NCBI GenBank assembly: GCA_029204225.1
Contig: CM055106.1
Location: forward strand, 22,143,285-22,207,284
DNA: 64,000 nucleotides
Direction: 5' to 3'
Source of the DNA: Diphasiastrum complanatum
Lineage: Eukaryota; Streptophyta; Lycopodiopsida; Lycopodiales; Lycopodiaceae
Shown: positions 1 to 11,349 of the stretch, in pieces
How positions within the stretch are numbered: position 1 is the stretch's first letter
How the letters are laid out: every line of letters begins with the position of its first letter
The notes under the pieces: model-generated
The model's input: only the letters and a program-made list of their open reading frames with translations
What the model was told of the DNA's origin: nothing
Database searches by the model: none
Made by a program: the position numbers and the translations under genes

Positions 1-1477
1 TAGATCAGGCTCATCAGATATATGAATGTAGATATCGGACTCATCTGGGGTAGTGCCCTCATGGTAGAAAACAGCAGTAGAAGTAGGCAGGGGCTGGCGG
101 CAATCACGGGCAATGTGGTCAGGACTCTTACAACGAAAGCAAAGACACTTCTGCTGAATGTCAGCGAACTCTGCAGACGTGTAACGTCGGACAAAAGCAG
201 GACGAGGAGGCGGAGGGCGAGGAGCGGGAGAAGTAAGACAAAATTCGGGACGACAGTGGATGGGGCAGATGGGGCCGGAGATGGTAGAGGTGAAAGAGAT
301 GGACGGGGTCGGGAAAAGCAAAAGGGAGCAGGATCAGGGTACTTATGTTGTAAAGTACTAGCAAGGGACATGGCCTCAACAAGTGTGGGTGGACGGAAAG
401 AAGAGACATCGTATCGTCGAGCACCACTCCAAGTTTCTTTATGAAAATATTATTATCAGATTTGGATGTTCGATCGAGATTGTTAGTGACCGGGGTACAC
501 ACTTTGTCAATCAAATGATAAAGTGTGTACTAGAAGATTTTTGTTGTTATACACAGATTTAGTACTCCATATTATCCCAGAGGAAATGGCCAAGCTGAAT
601 CTTCCAATAAGATTCTCTGCACTATTATGACGAAAACAATTGAAGCGAGTCGGTCTCTTGTAATTCCCTGATTAGTTGTAGATGCTTAATCACTCTAATA
701 TTAGAATTACATAGAGCAACTATACTTTTCGAGAAATAAGCTCGGTGGGCTGAAGATCTGTAAAGAGGTAGGAAAGGTCCATAAACTGATCTGTATAGGA
801 AAAAAGATCACCAGTCTGAGTAAGACTACTGAATATATCACGCTGGCGGCTCAGCCACTGAGGGTCAATCATAGCATGACGAAGATCACGACGAAAGGTA
901 GGCCATAACTGGAGACCGTCCCGATCAGGGTCAAGTCGGTAGACCCGCCACCAAGTGGCAGCACGTCCATCTAAATGTAAGGCGGCTAACTGGATCTTCT
1001 GAGGATCAGTCTTAGGGTAAATCTGAAAATAAGCATCAAGCTTTACAAACCAATTCTCTAACAAGTTCCCGTCAGAGGAACCAGAATAGGTGGCAAGCTG
1101 TACCCGATCACGAAAATCTTGAGCAAAATGTGGCTCAGGAGCTAGATGTCGTGGAAAATGTGACTCAGGAGCTGTAGGACGTGGAAAACCGGGTGGTGGG
1201 TTAGGTGGAAAATGAGGCCCACCGCCAAAGGAAGTAGACGAGGATGGAAGTCCAAATGGAGACCCAAATGATGAATGAACAGGGGCTTTGCCAGGTCCAT
1301 GTGGCTGTAAAGAATCAATCTGTGACTGCATAGTGGCAAAGCCGGTCTGTAGAGTGGTAAAACCAGTCATCATTTGGTCGAAACGACTACTGAGGAGAGT
1401 AAGAGAGTCACACATATCAGCAAACTATTCATCTAAAGGTCCGGAATGACTCGCAGGTGTAGTGGGTGAGCTAGCCA
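1..1477 (-). pseudogene. Ty3/gypsy chromovirus-type gag (element Ty3-A), broken
   Basis: Read on the minus strand this is the capsid/nucleocapsid gene of a Ty3 LTR retrotransposon. The likely start is the ATG at 1477, followed by an in-frame stop near 1435; the frame is then open from 1415 to about 729. It holds a Pro/Gly/Phe-rich linker, then the gag core with FRDRVQLATYSGSSDGN and GRAATWWRVYR. It closely matches the gag of the younger element at 17861-20497. The frame is interrupted by a foreign insert (432-728) and resumes to the window edge, where the zinc-knuckle region lies. Protease and pol lie outside the window. The plus-strand ORF over 22-444 is only its shadow. Family assignment is firm; the gene is non-functional here. 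Confidence 0.85.
432..728 (+). pseudogene. Ty3-type integrase fragment inserted in gag
   Basis: About 297 bases do not align with gag of the sister element at 19.7-19.8 kb, while both flanks do. The plus strand reads as an integrase core: TRFGCSIEIVSDRGTHFVNQ (the second catalytic Asp region), then after a frameshift and stop YYPRGNGQAESSNK (the region of the catalytic Glu). This resembles the non-chromovirus Tat/Athila branch, not the chromovirus integrase present in this window. About 18 bases of gag are missing at the junction, so it looks like a patch exchanged during reverse transcription or repair rather than a transposition with target duplication. Boundaries are good to about 10 bases. 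Confidence 0.7.
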
Positions 1478-2489
1478 TGAGGAAGAAAAAGTAAGCGAGA
1501 AAAGAAATGTGCTAAACAATTGGACGAACTGAAGGAGAGGACATAAGTCGTCACAACAGGCACGCCAATGAAAAGACACAATAGAACTCGCGATGTAAGA
1601 TGAACGGAAAGGACAACTAAGTAAGAAATACCTCGTAACCGCAACCGGAAGTGAGCTGAAAAATAGCGGCGATATGTCGAGGTACCGGGCAGCCTCCAAA
1701 AAGATGCTAAGGGCCCGGCAACGTGGAGTAAACGGTGGGTAAAAGTATGGGAAACAATAATGGACTATGGGGCTGGAAAGGGAGCAGCCAAGGAAAGGAA
1801 GTGATAACCAAAAGGAGGTATGGGCAGCGAGGAAACAAGGCTGAAAAATCAGAGATCACCCTTCAAGGGTAAAAAAAAAAGTTTGCGATAAAGACGGGAA
1901 GCAATCCCGATGCGCGATGAAGTTGGGTGGGAGTGGCTTTCTAAGCATCTAGGCGTGTTTGTATTGTCCAGGGTAGGGTTGCGAACAGAACACAGACAGC
2001 AGTGTAAGAGGGTGAGCTGAAATTGAGGCGGATGTAGGGCGCCAGCTATGGTGGAGTGTGGGCGTCCAAGAGAGGTAGTAAACGGCAAAAAAAATTGGAT
2101 CAAAAAGATGGGTTGGTAGGGCGCTAGGAGTGGCTGATGGAAGGTGGCGAATAGGGGCAGCAAAAAGCGGAAATTTTCAGCAAAGGAAGGAGCAGTAGGG
2201 CGCTGGTCAGCAAGCATGAGGGCGCCCAATAGGGCAGCAAATAGGAGGCAGTAGGGCGCCCAAAATAGGGGAGGAAAAAGGCTGAAAATGCAGCAGTAGG
2301 CAGCCAGCAAGAAGGCACTAGAAATGGGCAGCAAGTGGGCGCCTGTCCTCCTCCGATCCGTCGTGAAAATCTGCAAGACAAGTGTGGAGAAATGCTGAAG
2401 ATCCGGCTGAAAAATGGTGAAGATCCAAGCTGAAGATGGGCGCCCTCCTGTGAGAGAAAAATCTACTCAATGGAGATGCTCAGGAAAGT
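1478..2489 (-). other. Ty3-A untranslated leader with repeated GGCGCC-type motifs
   Basis: The stretch between the primer-binding site and gag has no long open frame of known type. It is notable for at least seven short motifs of the form GTAGGGCGCC or GTAGGGCGCT, near 2035, 2116, 2196, 2220, 2252, 2336 and 2436 (read on the plus strand). Several contain the palindrome GGCGCC. Comparable motifs recur in the leaders of the other Ty3 copies at 7136-7716 and 20552-21125. Such a leader would be expected to hold packaging and dimerisation signals, but that role is inferred. Confidence 0.6.
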
Positions 2490-2501
2490 GCTCTGATACC
2501 A
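2490..2501 (-). promoter_or_regulatory. Primer-binding site, initiator tRNA-Met type (Ty3-A)
   Basis: On the minus strand the sequence is TGGTATCAGAGC, complementary to the 3' end of plant initiator tRNA-Met. It lies two bases inside the LTR that begins at 2504. Confidence 0.9.
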
Positions 2502-2503
2502 AG

Positions 2504-2953
2504 TTATGAACGTAGCCACGGCTGATCTAGATTTAGTCTATGAAAGCATCACATAAGCAAGACTTAACCCTAGAAAGCAGGAGAGAGAAAGCTTAAAGAG
2601 ACTAAAGAAGAAGATCATATCATAAGCCAAGTAACAAATGACACAGAATCCCTACTTATAGCCAAGAGGAAGCCCTAAAAGGAAGCTTCTAGTGGCTAGG
2701 GCCAAACTGAGAGGGAAAATAGTGCGCCCTCCAAGAAGGCCCCCACTCTCAGTAATATGACCAAATAACCAATATAGTGAATCATAGGGCCCAAGGCCAA
2801 TAATATGGTCTAAATGTCAATAATAGGGCCCAAGGCCAACCATATAGTCTAAATGTCAAATAATGAATAAAAAAGGGCCCAAAGCCTGCCTATGCATAAA
2901 GTAAAGTAAATGTAAATGGACATGGCGAATGTAATGAGCCAAGTCCATAACTA
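2504..2953 (-). repeat. 5' LTR of Ty3-A
   Basis: This aligns along its length with the 418-bp LTRs at 16267 and 21140. It runs from TTATGAACGTAGCC to GTCCATAACTA and includes the TATA-like block CTTATAGCC around 2655. It is about 30 bases longer because of an internal duplication of a segment containing AGGGCCCAAGGCCAA. Many point differences show that it is older than the 16-21 kb copy. The partner LTR lies beyond the left edge. Confidence 0.85.
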
Positions 2954-3705
2954 TGGGCTACAATACAAACATGAGACATGGTACATTCGCTAATAAAAGT
3001 ACGTGTGCTTCCGATATCTACTAAGGCAATAAACTCCTTGCCAATGATCCGTAAACATAAACGAAAATGATGAGGACCAGGTTTGGTAGCCCAAGTAGCA
3101 TATGCAAGTTGAGCAAGACATTTAGCAAGATTAGGAAGCTCAAGAGACAAAATTTCTAAAAGAATTTATATCTCAGAGTCATGAGGATCATTGGTAAGAT
3201 CAACATGAATAGTAGCAAAAGGAGAGGACTATTGTTTGTAATCACAATGATGATGAGAAGATTTTCTTTTTTTCTTTTTTTCATTTTTTGGCACATATTT
3301 TAGCAAATTTTTTAGGAGTATATGGGCAAAACACATCACGGCAAAAATTAGGTGTAGGGCAATTTTAAGAACAAGAAATAGTTGACGCAACAATATGTTG
3401 ATTTAGAGACATACTAGGGAGCTAATTGTTGATCAAAATAATTATGTTGTGACATACTAGTGAGGGACCGAGCATAAGCCACACAGACACAAAATAACTT
3501 AGTGCACCACAAAGACTGGCAATATAACAGGAAAAATTTTCATCAGTGGGAAGTTTAGGAAAACTATAAGAAAATTCAACAAAAACTTCACTATATTCAA
3601 CTATCGTACCAATTTGTTAAAGGGTACAAATAACATAAGAGATATGTTACGTAGTTGTTCCATGCTATCAAATAGAAACAAAAACCTTGCTAATTTGTGG
3701 TAGTA
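2954..3705 (-). pseudogene. Older Ty3 gag-protease remnant
   Basis: Directly next to the Ty3-A LTR, the minus strand reads CLAQLAYATWATKPGPHH and then ALVDIGSTRTFIS, the gag-protease junction and a mutated aspartic protease site (DIGS in place of DTGS). Further right (to about 3705) only scattered matches to gag remain, such as a VEFSYSFPKLPTDE block. Ty3-A therefore inserted into an older copy of the same family in the same orientation. It is heavily decayed, with many stops. Confidence 0.65.
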
Positions 3706-4704
3706 AAATATAGGCACATAGTAATGTGAAAAGAATCCCAAGTGTGACATTGGGAAACTATAGAAACCATCCATGGAAAGTTAATACCCAATCTAGAGGC
3801 AACACTTTCAGTGGAAAACATTACTATACCTATAATAGTACAAAGGGGGGAGAATGTATGTTCTCCTCATCTAAAAAATTCAACACCCTTTTAGGTTTTT
3901 TGTTTCATGTTATAAGTTAGCTCCATCTTCTTAAAACTTGATAGAAGAAGTTTAACCTTACTGGAAGTTTAGTTTAACCATTGGCCATCTATCCCACTCC
4001 CCACAATCTATTGCGCTCATAGTAGCATGCTGGTACGGGGGGGTGGTATAGGAGGTCGTACCCCCCCCCCCCCCCCCCCCCTTTTCCATGGGCCTACGCT
4101 TGCTATAGAGCCGACACATCAGGCTCGAGGCCCTGGGGACGGTTTAAATTCTACCCATGTGAAATTTCATAGAGGGTAACTTTGTTAATTTTTAAATAAT
4201 TAACATAGAGGGTAACTTTGTTAATTTTTAAATAATTATAAGCCATTTATTCCCAAACAAAATTGTTATGATTTCCCAAAGGCTCAAAAAATAGTCAAAT
4301 TAGGCTGTTGCTTTTTTGCTGTCAAAAAGTAGAGATTTTATGACGGTTTTGTATGTAGAAACTACCAAACATGAAATAACTACAACTTCTTTGCAGGAAA
4401 GCAAAAAACTATAAAAAATTCATCCTTTTAGCATGCATATTGGGCTTGTTTCCTATCCAAACCACACCATATTTCAACCAAACATAAAGCAGTCTTTTTC
4501 ATAGTTAACAATTTGCGGATCGAAAAATGGACATACACAAATTCACATGGAAAAGCACGCACTGCTACTTCACATTGTACTTGACTTACTTGACAAAAGC
4601 AATAATTACAAGTTATGTACTGGATAGGGCTTAATAGACAGCAGCCCATCAGTCTAGAGCATAGAGAGAAAAATTAGGACCATAAAAGAAACGGTCAATG
4701 TTGG
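3706..4704. other. Non-coding stretch with a homopolymer and a short tandem duplication
   Basis: No coding signal was recognised. It contains a run of 21 C (4061-4081) preceded by a run of 7 G (4037-4043), and a perfect-looking 36-bp tandem duplication. The right part may include the LTR of the copia element that follows, whose 3' end is not defined. Confidence 0.5.
4168..4239. repeat. 36-bp tandem duplication
   Basis: Two adjacent copies of a unit beginning CATAGAGGGTAACTTTG, differing only at the last base. It is AT-rich and non-coding. Confidence 0.85.
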
Positions 4705-7135
4705 CCTTGTTTAACTCTCTCCCTCAAGCATTAACGTTTCTACAAAAATGATAATAACATCCATGGAACATGCCTCCATGATAGCATAGCATCTCCGCAT
4801 AGAAATATCTTACAGTAAAGTGTCACAAATACAATAAAAAAATAGGTTTGTCTCTCACGACTTTGTCCTTCAAGCTTTATGTAACTGCTTCCACATCAAG
4901 TTTAGTCTTGAAAATTTCATTGAAACTTGTCCTTGCCCAAAGATTTTGTAAAGACATCAGCTAGTTGGAATGTATTGCTACAGTGAACCGCACTCACATC
5001 CCTAGATTGCAGCTTTTCATGTATAAAGTGATATTTTACCTCTACATACTTCGTTCTCACATGGAATACTGGTTTATTCGCCAATTGTATCCCGCTTTAG
5101 CTATCTCTAAAAATGGTAGTACAATGTATTTGCCTCATATCAATCTCACCTAGCATCTGTCATAGCCAAACTGCTTGAGTTGCTGAACTCAATGCTTTAT
5201 ATTCAACTTCAGTGGTCAAAAGAGATATAGTATCCTACTTCTTACTAGACCACAAAAAAATAGCCATATTGAAAGCATACCCTGTGGTTGATCTTCTATC
5301 ACCTATATTACCAGCCGAGTCAGCGTCAACTTACCCCTGTAATCTAGGTAAATCATGCTATCTTCTATAAATCAAACCAAGATTGAGTGTGCCTTTCACG
5401 TACCTCAAGATCCTCTTTGCAGCCTTCCAAGGATCCAAAGTAGGTTATGACATAAACTGGTTGATCAAACTCACAGCATAGCAGATATCAGGACATAGGT
5501 GGTAAGATAAATCAAACTTCCAACTAGTTGATGGCCATAAAGTGCCTTTCACAGTTTGCACACTTTATTCTCATGCCCTTCAACAACAAAGCCTTGCAGT
5601 TGGACCATGTATACTTCCTCTTCTAGGTCACCATTTAGAAACGCAAACTTCACATCCATTTGGTACACCCAAAGTAGGATGCTAATGCAACAATAAGGCG
5701 TAGCGTAGTCCACTTTGCTATAGGTGCAAACGACTCCTCGTAGTCAATGCCTTTGTTTTGCTCATAGCCCTTTACTACCAAGCGTGCCTTGTACTTTGCA
5801 ATTGAATCGTCTGCATGAAACTTAGTTCTATACACCCATTTATTATCAATGGGTTTCTTACCAAGTGGAAGATCAACCAAATCCCACGTACCATGCCTTT
5901 GGATTGAATCCATCTCCTCCTCCATAGCCCCTTGCCACTCCTCAAGATCCTTTGCCTCTTCAAAGGTTGATGGCTCTTGACACTTCAAAATGTCACTCAT
6001 TAGGGCATAGTTTACATGGTAGTGATCAAAAGCTTTCCTCTCTCTTGTTCATCTCCTCGCTTCGCCTTGCGAGCTTGATCGTAGTTGATTCATCCTCACG
6101 TGCTTCGTAATGGTCTCGTACCACTTTGGTACCATTGGTTCAGGTGACACACTTCTTGGCAAAAAAGTGTCCCAAGAAATGTTTTGATACATCCTTTTGC
6201 TCCCAACTGGTTTCACCTTCTTGGCTCCAATCGGCAAGTACCTCCCCCTTGGCTCTTGAATAAGTGGAGCTCGATCATGATCATCCATCTGATCATGGTC
6301 TTCGTGCTCAATTTCATTTGGTATGAGATCTTCATCCTCTTCCAAGATGATGGGAAGCCTCTTAATGTAGCCATCTCCATCAATCTCACCACTCTTATCA
6401 AATCTATGCATCTCATTAAAGACCACGTCCTTGCTAATGTGAATTTTCCACATTATAGAATCAAAACACCTATATGCCTTTGTATTTTCATCATATCCAA
6501 CAAAAGCACACTCTATGGACTTCGCATCAAGCTTGTTTCGCTCCTCTTTTGGCACATGCACGCACATAGGCCTTGCACCCAAAAACACAAAAGTTTTCAA
6601 TCTTTGGCTCCATATCTGTAAGTGCCTCATTGGGAACCACAATAGTGGGACTCCTGTTTTGCAAGTGCAATTCTTTCTTTCCGGTACCCCATTGCTATGC
6701 GGCGTATGAGCTTGAGTGAATTGCCTCTTTATTCCACGCTCCTTGCAAAAGGCTTCAAATTCCCCTTATGTGTATTTGTCCGCTCTATCTGATGTTAGCA
6801 CTTTGATTCGTCCATTTGGTTCTCCACCAAAACCTTGAACTCCTTGAAGCCAGCAAATGCATCCGATTTACATTTCAAGAAGTGGAATCCGATTTACTTT
6901 TCAAGAAGTAGATCCACGTCCTTCTGAAGTAATCATCTATGAAGGTCATAAAATAGTAAGCTCCACCCAACAACATGGTATTGGGCCACACATGTCACTA
7001 TGAACCAACTTAAGTGCCTTCTTAGCTCCAAATGCTCCACCCTTCTTGAATTTCTCCCTATGGTGTTTTCCCATCGCGCAACCTTCACAAATTGAATGTT
7101 GCTCATCTTGTAAGGCTTGTAATCCAACTTTCCTG
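4705..7135 (-). pseudogene. Decayed Ty1/copia pol (integrase, partial RT, RNase H), element H
   Basis: Reading the minus strand from right to left, the order is GAG-pre-integrase, integrase (around 6950-6640, with THTPHSNGVPERKN), the integrase C-terminal region (FVGYDENTKAYRCFDS, 6642-6049), the start of reverse transcriptase (TWDLVDLPLGKKPIDNKWVY, 6000-5650) and RNase H with the copia order of motifs (5450-4950). The RT stretch that should hold the catalytic YVDD is absent: the frame passes from the KALYG region straight to LVGSLIYLT near 5500. A polypurine tract (GAGGGAGAGAG on the minus strand, about 4712-4727) marks the start of the 3' LTR. Gag and the 5' LTR are missing; the right end abuts Ty3-G leader sequence. 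Many stops and frameshifts. Confidence 0.8.
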
Positions 7136-7716
7136 TAGATTGGTGGAGGCTGTCCAGCGCCCTATCACCCCTCACTTTCATCGATTTTCTCCGTCATTTT
7201 TTGCACATTGGTGGTGGCTGTCCAGCACCCTACTACCTATCACTTTCGACGATTTCTTCATCATACTTTGCAGTTTTGGTGGAGGCTGTTTAGCGCCCTT
7301 CTAACCCATCACTTTCGTCGATTTTTTGGGCAGATTTTCATTGTTTTTGCAGATTTGGTAGCTGCCGTCCAGCACCCTACTACCTCATCATTTTTGACAA
7401 TTTTCGTCACCGGTTTGCTGTCCATTTTTTATATTGATTGGAGGCTGTCCAGCGCCCTACATCACCATTATTTTCCGCTCTTTTTTTTTTTTCAGATTCG
7501 GTAGTTGCTACCCAGCGCCCTACTACCGTCTCATTTTCAGCAATTCTCTTCACCGACTTGCTATCCGTTTCGGCTATTGATTGGAGGCTGTTCGGCGCCC
7601 TACTTCAGCACCTTTTTCAACCTATTCTTCAGCATATTGTGGATCTTGGTAGTTGCTGCCCAGTGCCCTATTATCTTCAGCTTTTACCTCTCTTTGTTGG
7701 CACTACCGAGTGGACG
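7136..7716 (+). repeat. Ty3-G leader made of about eight degenerate tandem units
   Basis: About eight imperfect units of roughly 65-90 bases each carry a core like GGCTGTCCAGCGCCCTACTACC followed by a pyrimidine-rich tail with TTTTC and TCATTTTC blocks. The same core occurs in reverse complement in the leaders of the minus-strand Ty3 copies (for example near 20630 and 20880). The end of this stretch, GGCACTACCGAGTG, aligns with the first codons of Ty3 gag at 20497. It is therefore the 5' leader and gag start of the plus-strand Ty3-G element whose gag resumes at 12738. Its own LTR and primer site are missing. Confidence 0.7.
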
Positions 7717-8156
7717 AGTTGTGTAACCATGGTCATTTATTATATTAGGCCTACTAAACTTAGAGTTAGCTAAGTTAGTATGAAATTAACTTGGTAGGGA
7801 CTCATGGGTCCACTAGGCCTAATTGTGACATTAAGTACCCCAACTTGACATATTGGAGGTACCTTGTTCTTTCTATGTAACTTATAGAAAGTTGGATAGT
7901 CAATAGTCAAGTAGTTGGAAAGCCAATAGTCAAGCAGTTGGATAGCCAATAGTCATGAAGTTAAATAGTCATCTTGGACTATATATATGCGTGCATCCCA
8001 TTTGTATGAGACACTTTTGTAAGCAATACTGACTGTTCTCCTTGGCTGTCCACGAGTTTCTACAAGAGGGTTTCTAGCCATCTCTCTCTTTCTTTTGAGA
8101 ATGCTTTGTGTGATTGAACAGTTAAGATTCTGGATCCTAGGCTTCTATTTCCTACA
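7717..8156 (+). repeat. 5' LTR of copia-B (outer end truncated)
   Basis: This aligns with the 3' LTR from GAGTTGTGTAACCATGG to TTCTATTTCCTACA. It contains a TATA box in GGACTATATATATGCG near 7978 and a short tandem set of AAGTTGGATAGTCAATAGTC-like units at 7890-7970. It has about 15 extra bases near 7740 compared with the 3' LTR. Confidence 0.85.
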
Positions 8157-8168
8157 TGGTATCAGAGC
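8157..8168 (+). promoter_or_regulatory. Primer-binding site of copia-B
   Basis: TGGTATCAGAGC immediately follows the LTR terminal ACA and is the initiator tRNA-Met type. The leader to about 8760 is non-coding; it contains GAGTAGGGCGCTACC near 8483. Confidence 0.9.
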
Positions 8169-8761
8169 CTTTAGGTGATCATATTGCTTGCAGGAGGGTG
8201 CCCAATAGGAAGCTATCTTCTTCCCCTTTTTGGTTGCAGAAAATCATCAAGTTGCTGATTTTTGCAGGAGAAGAATCTGTTCATCTTCTTATAGCTTTTT
8301 TGCAGGAAATTGCAAGGCACCTTGACCTGTTTGAGAGCTAGCAATAGGGCACCCATGCTCAAACCAATTGCATGTGATCTTGACTCAATTACATGCTGAA
8401 AATTTCAGATTTACTTCTTAAATGAAGAGAACATGTGTTTTGGACACATTTCTTGCTGAAATTTCTCTGTTGGTGAGCTTGGAGTAGGGCGCTACCATCA
8501 GCTCTATATGCACATAGTGTGCACTCTTTTTAGCCACAAATTTCTGGTTTTGGTTTTGGCTTCATTCGAAGTCTACCTATTTGTGAGCATTCTGTTTTTT
8601 GTGCAGAAATCAGCCACCTATTTCATTACTTGTTGAGCAAATTGCATGTGGAGTATTGCAATCTATTGTGCTCATAATTTCAGCTTTGAGGTTGTTGCCC
8701 TTTGAGTAGATTTTGTCTTGGAAAGTCTATTTCCTATCTACTACAAGCTGATTTTTCAGTT

Positions 8762-10000
8762 ATGGCTAAAGAATCGGAGTCTATTGGTTCTTTATTTACT
8801 GAAAATAGGCTGGATGGCACAAACTATTCCTTGTGGTGCTACATGATAAAGAACCTTCTAATTTCTAAAGGTTTGTGGGAAGTAGTTAATGGTGACGAAG
8901 AGAGGCCGCCTACCTTGGCACCTATTACACCATCTAGAACAACTACTTCTTCATCTACGGAAGTGTCTTCCGATGAGCAAAAGAAGTGGGATCGACGAGA
9001 TGCACAAGCACATTCCATCATTGCATTATCAGTGAAGAGATCTATCCTTCCACATATTAGATCATGCAAGACTTCCAAAAGTGCTTGGGAGACTCTTGCA
9101 AAGATGTTTCAAGTAAAGACAAAGATCAAGGATCTTCGAGAGGAGCTTCTTAGTATTGATGAGGTGATTGAGAACTCACAATTTGTATCTATTACTCTCA
9201 ACTCTCTTCCTAATTCTTACCTTCCATTTGTGTCATCCTTGAGCATTTCTCTTTGGGGACAGCAAATCTCCTTCGACGAACTTGTTGGCTTACTTCTTCA
9301 AGAAGAGCAAACAAGGATCAACTTTGGTGAACAAGAAGATCAAGCTTTCTTTGTGAAAGGCAAAGGCAAAGGCAAGTGGAAAGGGAAGCCTTCTTTCAAC
9401 ACTTCCAAAGATGATCAAAAATCTAAGGAAGCTCAAGATCAAGGCTCCAAGAAGAAGGGTAAGTGCCACTATTGCAAGAAGTTTGGGCATCACATCAAAG
9501 AATGTAAGAAGAGGCTTGCAAAGGAAAAAGAGAAAGGTAACGATACAAGTACCGCAATCATTACTTTGGAACAACAATTTGGAAAGGAGAATAATCTTTT
9601 CAATAATGATTATGTTTTTGTCACTAATAATCTCATCTCTTCTCAAGACCAGATTTTTGCCACTTCAAATCTTGCTGGTTTTTCAGCAAAAAACAGCTCA
9701 TCTTCAACCTTACAAGTTGCTGTTTTTTCATCTATTGATTGGGTGATTGATAGCGGTGCCACACACCATATGACTTATCACAAAGAGGTCTTCACAAAGC
9801 TTGTGAAAGTGCATGATGGAAGCAAAGTTCAAGGTGTTGATAACACCTCTTATCCTATCAATGGTATTGGAGTGATCCCCATTATCTTACCCAATGGTGA
9901 GGAGAAGTACATTCGTAATGTACTTTATGTTCCAAAAATAAAAAAAAAATCTCATTTCGGTCTCTACAATTATGAACCAAGGATTGGTTGTGGAATTTAA
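8762..10000 (+). pseudogene. Copia-B gag and protease
   Basis: Gag forms the particle and the protease matures it. The frame is open upstream to 8702, but the ATG at 8762 (MAKESESIGS) fits the usual copia gag start. Visible parts are the gag core (LDGTNYSLWCYMIKNLL), a Lys/Gly-rich basic stretch, one CCHC zinc knuckle (CHYCKKFGHHIKEC, near 9467) and the aspartic protease (VIDSGATHHMTYHKEVF, near 9748). The frame fails after [10 protein letters not shown] near 9945, where a poly-A-like slip is followed by loss of the GAG-pre-integrase domain and the integrase N-terminus. Confidence 0.85.
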
Positions 10001-10552
10001 AGAAGACAAATGTCTTATCAAAGACCCAAAGAGATCTCTTATGGTCATTGCTTCGGGAACATTACGTGGTGTTTGGGCACTCTTTGAAGATCTTACGTAC
10101 CGACCGAGGAGGGGAATATATAAAGAATACGTTCGGTACTTATCTTCAAAGCAAAGGTATCCATCATCAAATACAACCCCTTACACACCTCAACAAAATG
10201 GTGTTGCCGAAAGAAAGAATCGCACTATTATGGAGATGGCTCGATGCATGCTCAAGGCAAAGGGCCTACCTCACAAGTTTTGGGCTGAAGCGGTTATAAC
10301 GGCACGGTGTCCTACTAAAGCCTTGAAGGTATTAAAGTACAAGATATCAATCCTCATGATCATCAAAAATGTAACTATAAGTATATCAAAACCTATGCAC
10401 TCTACTACAATCAGAAGCCTACTATTTCTCACTTACGCATCTTTGGTTGCACGGCTTATGCTTTCATTCCCGATAAGCTAAGAACCAAGCTTGATGATAA
10501 AGGAGTTAAATGCATATTTGTTGGCTATAGTAGCGAAAGCAAGGGCTATAGA
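9972..10552 (+). pseudogene. Copia-B integrase remnant
   Basis: This starts within the protease-integrase spacer and jumps directly to the second half of the integrase core: LRTDRGGEY in one frame, then [37 protein letters not shown] in another, then [24 protein letters not shown]. At least three frames are needed. The first catalytic Asp and the zinc-binding region are deleted. Confidence 0.8.
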
Positions 10553-11323
10553 TTGTTTAATATAGATACTAATAAAATCATAGTGAGTCGTGATGTTCAT
10601 TTTGATGAAAAGCCCTCCTATGATGTTGCGCCCACTCATGTCATGAAAGGGGACTTCCCCCATGATGCACATCTTGAAATATTTCCAGATTTGGTTTTGC
10701 CATCTAATCGTGAAGATAAGGGACTGCCATCTACTTCTAGAGGACAGCCCACTACTCCTTCAATTTTGCAGCCCATAGTTCATCAAGAAGAACCTAATTA
10801 TGGTGAAGAGCAACCTGTTGAAGAAATTGGACAGCAAGGTCCAAGTTCGGAAAACATTGGACAGCAAGGTCCAAGTTCGGAACACTTTGGACAGCAAGGT
10901 GTTGACAAAGATAAGGTTGTTGGACAGCCCAAACCAGTCCCTAAATGGTTGTTGCAGACTTTGCAGGACAGCAAAGTGGATCATTTCTATGAAGGGAAGA
11001 CTCATGCCTCTACTAAATCAGTAGAATTTGCTGATTTTTTTGATTTTGCTCTTATTTCTATTGAGGATGGTGCAGTAGAACCTGTTTTTTATGAGCAGGC
11101 CAGAAGAGTAAAATGTTGGGAGGATGCGATGCAAGAGGATTACAACTCACTCATGAAGAACCACACTTGGATTTTTGTTGATCTTCCACATGAGGCTGGA
11201 ATCTTCATCTCTCAACAACGATACATTGAGCAGATGTTGAAGCAATCTTCTTTTTTTAAGTCACCGCAAGTTGATGCATTAGTGAAAAGTTTCATGCGAA
11301 ACCTTTTCAATTTGATGTTTTAG
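10553..11323 (+). pseudogene. Copia-B integrase tail, repeated linker and RT stub
   Basis: The frame holds the end of the integrase C-terminal domain (NIDTNKIIVSRDVHFDEKPS), then a Gln-rich linker with near-identical tandem units of about 11 residues (IGQQGPSSEN, IGQQGPSSEH), and then the first part of reverse transcriptase (CWEDAMQEDYNSLMKNHTW). After FVDLPHEAG it jumps to the far end of RT (IFISQQRYIEQMLKQ). About 200 residues of RT, including the YVDD region, are absent. Confidence 0.8.
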
Positions 11324-11349
11324 CAAAGGCTGAAAAATTCAAGCACTCT

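Noticed and set aside
22-444. 140-codon plus-strand frame
   Set aside because: Antisense shadow of Ty3 gag; the same shadow occurs at 19364-19636 over the intact gag.
6184-6621. 145-codon plus-strand frame
   Set aside because: Antisense shadow of the copia-H integrase C-terminal region.
7092-7773. Overlapping plus-strand frames of 70-111 codons with repeated peptides
   Set aside because: They arise from the degenerate tandem units of the Ty3-G leader; the repeats run through several frames and lack a gag-like product.
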